DNA of 5,271 nucleotides from UBA3206 sp963623875 (GTDB lineage Bacteria > Bacillota_I > Bacilli_A > Acholeplasmatales > Anaeroplasmataceae), in contig CAVFNL010000033.1 of assembly GCA_963623875.1 (NCBI GenBank), positions 1 to 5,271 on the forward strand, in the 5' to 3' direction. This document shows positions 1 to 4,267 of the stretch, in pieces (within the stretch, counting starts at the first letter, position 1; the number at the start of each line of letters is the position of its first letter). A program made the position numbers and the translations under genes. The notes under the pieces are model-generated. The model was not told the origin of the DNA, searched no databases, and saw only the letters and a program-made list of their open reading frames with translations.

Positions 1-113
1 TTCAATACTATAAATTTTAAGTTTTTTCACTTGACTTATAATAGTTAATCACCTTCTAATACTATTTTATTCAATTTAAATTATTTTGATAGGAAAAATT
101 CACACAATTTAAA
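1..113. other. AT-rich region downstream of rnpB, no supported gene
   Basis: This stretch follows the rnpB terminator and is almost entirely A and T. On the minus strand an AGAAGGTG sequence (57-50) resembles a ribosome binding site. A GTG at 30-28 opens a frame reading VKKLKIYSIE to the window edge, which looks like a plausible protein N-terminus. However, the gap of 19 nt between the two is too long for normal initiation, and only ten codons are visible. It may be the beginning of a minus-strand gene cut by the window, but this cannot be called. Confidence 0.3.
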
Positions 114-137
114 TAAAAAGCATTCCAAAAGGAATGC
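114..137 (-). terminator. Intrinsic terminator of rnpB
   Basis: Read on the minus strand, a perfect 7-bp stem GCATTCC/GGAATGC (137-131 with 126-120) closes a four-base TTTT loop. It is followed at once by a run of five T (119-115). It lies only a few bases past the 3' strand of RNase P helix P1, so it ends the rnpB transcript. The mature 3' end is then presumably produced by trimming. Confidence 0.9.
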
Positions 138-140
138 ATA

Positions 141-498
141 TAAGTGCAATAAATTATGTAAGCCATGTTATGTATTCATTACTGAATGGTAATCATCTAT
201 CTATGACAATGTCATCCATTTCCGTAGCTTCATTTCGCCCAGAAATAGCTCTCCTACCAAATTTGGATTTCTAGCTTGAGGGGTTTACCGCGTTTCATCT
301 ATAAATTTCTTTATAGCTCGTCTCTGTGGCACGTTTTGATTATAGCCATATCATAAGACTTAGGCATAAATCAGCCGTTACCTAAAAGGTACCCAGCATT
401 ATTTTTTCTGCTGGCACAAACACTATAGCCATCGCAGGCTATGCTAGCATGGACTTTCCTAACGTATAAAAATACGCTCGATTACCCTAATTTAATGC
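141..498 (-). ncRNA. rnpB: RNase P RNA, type B (Bacillus class)
   Basis: This is the catalytic RNA of ribonuclease P, which removes 5' leaders from tRNA precursors and works with the small protein RnpA. Read on the minus strand, it carries the universal blocks in order. AGGAAAGTCCATGCT (460-446) is the 5' part of helix P4. GTGCCACAGAGACGA follows in the middle. GAAACGCGGTAAACCCC (296-280) binds the tRNA CCA end. AGATAGATGATT (202-191) is the 3' part of P4, and AACATGGCTTA (169-159) is near the 3' end. The termini pair as helix P1 (498-488 with 156-146) with one mismatch. The order of elements follows the Bacillus subtilis RNA rather than type A. The segment after AGATAGATGATT is shorter than I recall for B. 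subtilis, so helix P19 looks reduced. The total of about 358 nt is somewhat under the roughly 400 nt of B. subtilis. The 5' end is set from the promoter and from P1; the 3' end is approximate. Confidence 0.97.
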
Positions 499-504
499 GA
501 TATT

Positions 505-533
505 ATTATATTTTTTAATATTTAATTTGTCAA
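505..533 (-). promoter_or_regulatory. Housekeeping sigma promoter for rnpB
   Basis: Read on the minus strand, a perfect -35 box TTGACA (533-528) is separated by exactly 17 bases from a perfect -10 box TATAAT (510-505). Transcription should start near 498, which is the first base pair of RNase P helix P1. The -35 box begins on the base directly after the mntP stop codon (536-534). The full consensus match fits the high constitutive expression expected for RNase P RNA. Confidence 0.93.
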
Positions 534-1142
534 TTAAAAAATACCTGTAAAGAATATAATAAATCCTATAATTATAAGAATGGAACCACCAAGAATTTGA
601 GCAAAAGGACCAATTTTAAGTCCGATTTTTTTTCCAATAAACACTGATGGAACACATATTACAAATGTTACAAGCGCTACAATTAGTGCACAAATTATTG
701 CGTTTTTTACACTATAGTCTGCAATAACTACTCCTACAGATAGTGCATCTATAGATGTTGCGATAGCTTGAATAATTAGAAGTTTGAATGTTAATGATTT
801 TTTGTCTTCTTTGTTTTCATCCTTTTTACCATTTTTTGAATCAATGAAATCATTTATACCTTCTACTCCCATTTTAGCTCCTATCATAAATAATATAACT
901 AAAGCCACAATTGGAATTATTTTATATTTTTCAATAAAATCAAGTGTTTCATAAAGTGTATGTCCTAATATATAACCTATAATTGGCATTAATGCCTGAA
1001 ATATTGCGAACATTCCAGCAATAAGAAATACTTTCCTTAATTTCATTTTATTGTCATTAAGTCCATTTGCCATAGATACACAAGATGCATCCATCGCAAG
1101 TCCTACACCAAGGGCCATACTTGATATAATCAACTTCAACAT
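534..1142 (-). CDS. mntP: Manganese efflux pump MntP
   Basis: This is a 202-residue inner-membrane protein of the MntP (YebN, formerly DUF204) family, which exports Mn2+ and protects against manganese excess. Six hydrophobic segments are visible at about residues 5-27, 37-60, 74-95, 120-143, 148-170 and 178-200. They form two homologous halves joined by a charged loop rich in Lys, Asp and Glu (about 100-117). Each half carries the family's acidic motif: GLAMDAS with Asp18 and IATSIDALSVG with Asp132, matching the Asp pair needed for transport in E. coli MntP. Near the C-terminus AQILGGSILIIIG is also typical. The start at 1142 is chosen because a longer in-frame ATG at 1154 lies within the ribosome binding site (ATGGAGGAT). 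The gene lies behind a manganese riboswitch with a terminator, which supports the substrate. No terminator is seen between it and the rnpB promoter, so its mRNA probably runs into rnpB. Confidence 0.94.
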   Translation of the reverse strand: MLKLIISSMALGVGLAMDASCVSMANGLNDNKMKLRKVFLIAGMFAIFQALMPIIGYILGHTLYETLDFIEKYKIIPIVALVILFMIGAKMGVEGINDFIDSKNGKKDENKEDKKSLTFKLLIIQAIATSIDALSVGVVIADYSVKNAIICALIVALVTFVICVPSVFIGKKIGLKIGPFAQILGGSILIIIGFIIFFTGIF

Positions 1143-1154
1143 AATATCCTCCAT
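1140..1154 (-). promoter_or_regulatory. mntP ribosome binding site deciding the start
   Basis: The sequence GGAGG (1152-1148) lies 5 bases before the ATG at 1142-1140. The first in-frame ATG (1154-1152) donates its G to this Shine-Dalgarno sequence and has no ribosome binding site of its own, only a T-run from the terminator. The shorter 202-residue protein beginning MLKLIISS is therefore preferred. Confidence 0.85.
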
Positions 1155-1158
1155 TATT

Positions 1159-1215
1159 TAAAAAAATAAAAGCGAGGCAAATACACAACAAAAAACATTG
1201 TGTATAAGTCTCGCT
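1159..1215 (-). terminator. Riboswitch-controlled intrinsic terminator before mntP
   Basis: On the minus strand, AGCGAG (1215-1210) pairs with CTCGCT (1176-1171). ATACACAA (1205-1198) pairs with TTGTGTAT (1188-1181). A 4x4 internal loop separates the two helices and a nine-base T-rich loop caps the hairpin. A T-rich run follows (1170-1159). The 5' arm contains the 3' strand of aptamer helix P1 (1208-1203) and the conserved GCGAGA segment, so hairpin and aptamer cannot form together. The arrangement implies a genetic ON switch: Mn2+ binding holds P1 and allows read-through into mntP. It may also serve as the 3' end of pnp transcripts. Confidence 0.88.
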
Positions 1216-1291
1216 ATTTAATACTATACCTGGTCTAAAGCCATTATGTAGATATAGTAACTTGAATTCTCAAGCAAACTACTCCCTTATA
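1203..1291 (-). promoter_or_regulatory. yybP-ykoY family manganese riboswitch aptamer
   Basis: On the minus strand the aptamer opens with TATAAG (1291-1286) followed by the conserved GGAGTAG. It closes with AGCGAGA followed by CTTATA (1208-1203), and the two six-base ends pair as helix P1. This matches the family pattern of a GGGGAGUAG loop and an AGCRAGACC loop flanking P1. A G-C pair of the usual P1 appears here as an A-U pair, a compensatory change. Between them lie a hairpin with arms CTTGA/TCAAG (1274-1261) and a second weaker arm around 1245-1222. In this class, Mn2+ is bound where the two loops dock. Its place ahead of mntP agrees with the known control of E. coli mntP and other Mn exporters by the same riboswitch. 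No convincing promoter was found between it and the pnp stop codon, so it is probably transcribed from pnp. Confidence 0.88.
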
Positions 1292-1304
1292 TTTAGAGTT
1301 TTAT

Positions 1305-3467
1305 TTACTTAACTTCTTCTTCCTTCTTAGTAAATGCTGGTTTTAATGCATCCTTACGTGATAAATCAACTTGTCCTTTTTCATTAACATTGATGCATTT
1401 AACAAGAATCTCATCACCAACATGACATACATCTTCAACTTTTTCAACACGTTTAGTATCTAATTTTGAAATATGGCATAATCCTTGGCAACCATCCCAT
1501 AATTCAACGAATGCACCATACGCTTCGCATCTTACTACTTTACCAGTATAAATCTTTCCAACTTCTACTTCGCGTACTAAGTTTTCAATTTGAATAATAG
1601 TCTTTTCAACTACATCCATGTTCATATGCATTACATAAACACGTCCGTCTTGTTCAATGTCAATCTTAACATTATCATTATCCGCAATGATTTGGTTAAT
1701 AACTTTTCCACCAGCTCCAATAACATCTTTAATCTTATCTGGATTAATAGTTGTCATTTTAACTTTAGGAGCCCATTTAGAAAGTTCTGGTCTTACTTCA
1801 CTAATTGTTTGCATCATATGGTCAAGAATTTGAAGTCTTCCCTTCTTAGCTTGAGCTAATGCTTCTTTTAATATTTCATAAGTAATACCTTTAATCTTAA
1901 TATCCATTTGAAGAGCTGTAATACCATCTTTTGTTCCAGCTACTTTAAAATCCATATCTCCTAGATGATCTTCAAGACCTTGAATATCAGTTAAGATTGT
2001 ATAATCATCACCATATGTGATAAGTCCCATTGCAATTCCCGCAACTGGAGCTTTAATAGGTACACCTGCAGCCATTAGCGACATTGTAGATGCACAAATA
2101 GTTGCTTGACTTGATGAACCATTAGATTCTAAAATTTCAGAAACTGTACGAATCGTATATGGGAATTCATCTTCTGAAGGAATAACATATGATAATGCTC
2201 TTTCTCCTAGTGCTCCATGTCCAATTTCACGTCTACCTGGTGCACCATATCTTCCTGTTTCTCCTACGGAAAATGCAGGGAAGTTATAATGTAACATCCA
2301 ACGTTTCTTTTCTTCATCATTTAATCCATCAAGAATTTGATTATCAGTAAGAGGTCCTAGAGTTGTTACTGCAAGAGATTGAGTTTGTCCCCTTGTAAAT
2401 AATGCAGAACCATGAGTACGAGGTAATACATCTACTCTTGAAGATAATGGTCTGATTTCATCGGTTTTACGACCATCAGGACGAACTTTATCAACAGATA
2501 TTAATCTACGAACTTCAGTATGAAGAATCGATTCTAATGAATGATTAACATTATCCATTAAATGCTTTTTAGCATCTAGATCAAACACTTTAATTCCTTC
2601 AACTTCTTTAAAGAAATTTCTTTCTTCAAAATGTTCTTTAGTTTTAGCATTTACTGCATCAATTGCAGCATAACGCTCTAATTTATCTTCAATACGAATA
2701 GCTTCTACTAATTCTTTTTCAGCAAAGTCTTTTACTTCTTTGTCAATATCTTTATCAACTTCAAATAAAGTTACAGCCATCTTTTCTTTTCCAACTTCTT
2801 TTATAATAGTTTGTTGGAAATCACATAACTCTTGAATTGCTTTATGTCCGAACACTAAAGCATTCCACATTGCATCTTCACTTACTTGGTTTGCACCAGC
2901 TTCAACCATGTTGATAGCTTGATGTGTACCCGCAACCGTTAAATTAATATCAGTTAATTCCATTTGTGCAGGAGTAGGGTTAATTACATATTCTCCATTA
3001 ACACGTCCTACTTTAACTCCGGCGATAGGTCCATCGAATGGAATTTCAGAAATAGATAGTGCAATAGATGATCCAATCATAGCGGCCATTTCAGGTGAGC
3101 ACTCAGGATCATTTGATAATACAGTATTAACAACTTGAACTTCATTATTAAATCCTTCAGGGAATAAAGGTCTAATAGGTCTATCAATTAGTCTTGAAGT
3201 AAGTGTTTCATGCTCAGAAGCCTTACCTTCTCTTCTTAAAAAACCACCAGGAATCTTTCCAGCTGCATATTGTTTCTCTTGGTATAATACCATTAATGGG
3301 AAGAAATCTTGAACAGTTTCAGAAACCTTAGTAACAACTGCTGATAAAACAACAGTATCTCCATAATATACCATACAAGCCCCATTAGCTTGCTTTCCAA
3401 CTTCACCAATTTCTACTTTAAGTGGACGTCCTGCCCAATCAAAGTTGAAAGTTTTAACATCACTCAT
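1305..3467 (-). CDS. pnp: Polyribonucleotide nucleotidyltransferase (PNPase)
   Basis: PNPase is a 3'-to-5' phosphorolytic exoribonuclease that degrades mRNA to nucleoside diphosphates. It acts as a cytoplasmic homotrimer and can also add tails. The 720 residues are full length (B. subtilis about 705). The first RNase PH domain spans about 1-145 and holds the FLRREGKASE loop (Arg78, Arg79). A helical domain covers about 146-320. The second, catalytic RNase PH domain covers about 325-550, with FTRGQTQSL (357-365), the phosphate-binding ESNGSSS (447-453) and the metal-binding EDHLGDMDFK. In the last motif Asp500, Asp506 and Lys508 correspond to E. coli Asp486, Asp492 and Lys494. A KH domain (about 568-628) has the GAGG loop at 584-587, and an S1 domain (about 635-705) holds GAFVEL and GLCHIS. 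All catalytic residues are kept. A ribosome binding site AAAGGAG (3485-3479) lies 11 bases before the ATG. The gene follows rpsO, the usual order in bacteria, but has its own promoter. Confidence 0.99.
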   Translation of the reverse strand: MSDVKTFNFDWAGRPLKVEIGEVGKQANGACMVYYGDTVVLSAVVTKVSETVQDFFPLMVLYQEKQYAAGKIPGGFLRREGKASEHETLTSRLIDRPIRPLFPEGFNNEVQVVNTVLSNDPECSPEMAAMIGSSIALSISEIPFDGPIAGVKVGRVNGEYVINPTPAQMELTDINLTVAGTHQAINMVEAGANQVSEDAMWNALVFGHKAIQELCDFQQTIIKEVGKEKMAVTLFEVDKDIDKEVKDFAEKELVEAIRIEDKLERYAAIDAVNAKTKEHFEERNFFKEVEGIKVFDLDAKKHLMDNVNHSLESILHTEVRRLISVDKVRPDGRKTDEIRPLSSRVDVLPRTHGSALFTRGQTQSLAVTTLGPLTDNQILDGLNDEEKKRWMLHYNFPAFSVGETGRYGAPGRREIGHGALGERALSYVIPSEDEFPYTIRTVSEILESNGSSSQATICASTMSLMAAGVPIKAPVAGIAMGLITYGDDYTILTDIQGLEDHLGDMDFKVAGTKDGITALQMDIKIKGITYEILKEALAQAKKGRLQILDHMMQTISEVRPELSKWAPKVKMTTINPDKIKDVIGAGGKVINQIIADNDNVKIDIEQDGRVYVMHMNMDVVEKTIIQIENLVREVEVGKIYTGKVVRCEAYGAFVELWDGCQGLCHISKLDTKRVEKVEDVCHVGDEILVKCINVNEKGQVDLSRKDALKPAFTKKEEEVK

Positions 3468-3509
3468 TAAATTTTTTTCTCCTTTAAATTTATCTTTTTT
3501 ACCTTTTTT

Positions 3510-3527
3510 ATAACATTATTATGTTAT
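3510..3527. repeat. 18-bp inverted repeat over the pnp -10 region
   Basis: Two seven-base arms, ATAACAT and ATGTTAT, flank four central bases. The repeat covers the predicted -10 box of pnp and the expected transcription start. It could be a repressor operator or simply a chance product of AT-rich sequence. No regulator can be named from it. Confidence 0.4.
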
Positions 3528-3549
3528 CACAATTCAATTTGACTTTCAA
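3521..3549 (-). promoter_or_regulatory. Predicted pnp promoter with extended -10
   Basis: On the minus strand a -35 box TTGAAA (3549-3544) is followed after 17 bases by TAACAT (3526-3521). A TGA triplet stands directly before it, which is an extended -10 element. Transcription should start near 3514, giving a leader of about 45 bases before the pnp ATG. It lies downstream of the rpsO terminator, so pnp can be expressed independently of rpsO. Confidence 0.7.
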
Positions 3550-3582
3550 GTAAGCGTTTGACGTTTATCATTGAATTAAGGC

Positions 3583-3611
3583 AAAAAAAAAGAACCCATA
3601 TTGCAAGGTTC
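3583..3611 (-). terminator. Intrinsic terminator after rpsO
   Basis: On the minus strand the stem GAACC/GGTTC (3611-3607 with 3596-3592) closes a ten-base loop and is followed by nine T (3591-3583). The stem begins 8 bases after the rpsO stop codon. A five-base-pair stem is modest, so some read-through into pnp is possible. Confidence 0.85.
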
Positions 3612-3619
3612 AATTTTAA

Positions 3620-3889
3620 TTAGTATCTTAATCCTAATTTTTCACAAACATTTTTATATTCATCAACATTCTTTGATTCTAAATATCTTAATAAAGAACG
3701 TCTTTGTCCAACCTTAGAAAGTAGACCACGTCTAGCTCCAAAGTCATGGATGTTTGTAGATAAATGCTCATTTAAAGTTTGAATTTCTTTAGTTAAAATT
3801 GCAATTTGAACAGATGTTGAACCTGTATTTTTTGCATTTCCACCAAACTCTTTAACTAATTCTGCTTTAACTTCTTTAGAAAGCGCCAT
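3620..3889 (-). CDS. rpsO: 30S ribosomal protein S15
   Basis: S15 is a primary binding protein of 16S rRNA that organises the central domain of the 30S subunit. The product of 89 residues has exactly the family length and begins MALSKEVKAELVKEFGG. Counting without Met1, Thr21, Gly22 and Gln27 of NTGSTSVQ, which contact the rRNA three-way junction, are kept. His41 and Asp48 of the second contact region are also kept. In contrast, the usual DHHSRRGLL segment reads DFGARRGLL, so His49, His50 and the rRNA-contacting Ser51 have become Phe, Gly and Ala, and His45 is Asn. The start at 3889 is preferred over an in-frame ATG at 3904 because the latter overlaps the ribosome binding site. It has its own promoter and a structured leader upstream and a terminator downstream, with pnp following. 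Confidence 0.98.
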   Translation of the reverse strand: MALSKEVKAELVKEFGGNAKNTGSTSVQIAILTKEIQTLNEHLSTNIHDFGARRGLLSKVGQRRSLLRYLESKNVDEYKNVCEKLGLRY

Positions 3890-3904
3890 TTTTAATTCCT
3901 CCAT
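3887..3904 (-). promoter_or_regulatory. rpsO ribosome binding site deciding the start
   Basis: GGAGGAA (3902-3896) sits before the ATG at 3889-3887, with 8 bases between GGAGG and the start codon. The in-frame ATG at 3904-3902 shares its G with this site and would add five residues (MEELK) not found in S15 proteins. The shorter form has the standard S15 N-terminus. Confidence 0.92.
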
Positions 3905-3919
3905 TTTATAAATTTGACT

Positions 3920-3967
3920 CGTAATTCAATGTATTCGCCCTGGAGTGGTCGTCATACAAAGAACACG
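3920..3967 (-). promoter_or_regulatory. Structured rpsO leader, probable S15 autoregulatory site
   Basis: Transcription is predicted to begin near 3970, and the leader folds at once into a long interrupted stem-loop. Read on the minus strand, CGTG pairs with TACG, TTC with GAA, and TGTAT with ATACA. CGACC (3951-3947) pairs with GGGCG (3940-3936) across one A-G mismatch around an ACTCCA loop. TT faces TT in an internal loop. S15 is known to repress its own mRNA through leader structures in several bacterial groups, with different folds in each. The match to a specific published S15 leader class was not established, so the role is inferred from position and structure. Confidence 0.65.
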
Positions 3968-3976
3968 TCCTATACT

Positions 3977-4004
3977 ATATTATCATTTTGTAAAATAAAT
4001 TCAA
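3977..4004 (-). promoter_or_regulatory. Predicted rpsO promoter with extended -10
   Basis: On the minus strand, TTGAAT (4004-3999) and TAATAT (3982-3977) are 16 bases apart. TGA stands directly before the -10 box, giving an extended -10 element. The predicted start near 3970 coincides with the beginning of the folded leader. This promoter makes rpsO independent of whatever lies upstream, including the recombinase. Confidence 0.75.
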
Positions 4005-4194
4005 GCGTTTATTTTTAAAAAATTATAATTTGTTAAATAAAATATTATTTTAAAATCAATACTATCCTGTAAAAAATATTGGTAAACTTTAAACTATCAA
4101 TAATCGCTATTATAAAATACAAGTCCAATAATTATATTATTAAAATATCAAATAATATTATTTAGTTGAATGCGTTTTTTTAAATCCAGCAGAT
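4005..4194. other. AT-rich gap between recombinase and rpsO promoter
   Basis: No gene is seen here on either strand. The sequence is almost all A and T and includes a 14-bp perfect palindrome at 4150-4163 made only of A and T. No GC-containing terminator hairpin for the recombinase was found. If a mobile element is integrated beside rpsO, its boundary should lie in this gap or in the palindromes just to the right. Confidence 0.5.
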
Positions 4195-4223
4195 ATTAAT
4201 TATCATACAACATAATAATTAAT
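4195..4223. repeat. 29-bp imperfect palindrome beside the recombinase
   Basis: The arms ATTAATTAT (4195-4203) and ATAATTAAT (4215-4223) are perfect nine-base inverted repeats. Two more symmetric pairs lie inside the 11-base centre CATACAACATA. It starts a few bases beyond the recombinase stop codon and has no T-run typical of a terminator. It may be a protein-binding or recombination site, but its AT content means chance is possible. Confidence 0.4.
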
Positions 4224-4267
4224 TACGCTTATTCATTAGGTGAACGTAGTGACACCTGAGGCGTAAT
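4222..4267. repeat. Nested inverted repeat over the recombinase stop codon
   Basis: ATTACGC (4222-4228) is complementary to GCGTAAT (4261-4267). Within these, AGGTG (4238-4242) is complementary to CACCT (4253-4257) around a ten-base loop. The repeat includes the last codons of the recombinase and its stop codon. Unlike the surrounding DNA it contains several G and C bases. It could act as an RNA hairpin at the end of the mRNA or be part of a recombination site. Confidence 0.45.

Noticed and set aside
1..30. A possible start of a minus-strand gene, GTG then KKLKIYSIE
   Set aside because: Only ten codons are visible, and the nearest Shine-Dalgarno-like sequence is 19 bases away. It is noted in the region entry but not called as a CDS.
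1295..1360. A promoter for the riboswitch inside the end of pnp, for example TTTACT with TAAGTA
   Set aside because: The best boxes match consensus poorly and are expected by chance in such AT-rich DNA. Read-through from pnp explains expression.
1590..1859. An 89-codon plus-strand open frame beginning MNNSLFNYIHVHMH
   Set aside because: It lies wholly inside pnp on the opposite strand, has no ribosome binding site of note, and its composition is that of an antisense shadow of a conserved gene.
4150..4163. A 14-bp perfect palindrome AAATAATATTATTT
   Set aside because: It consists only of A and T in a low-complexity region, where such palindromes are common by chance.
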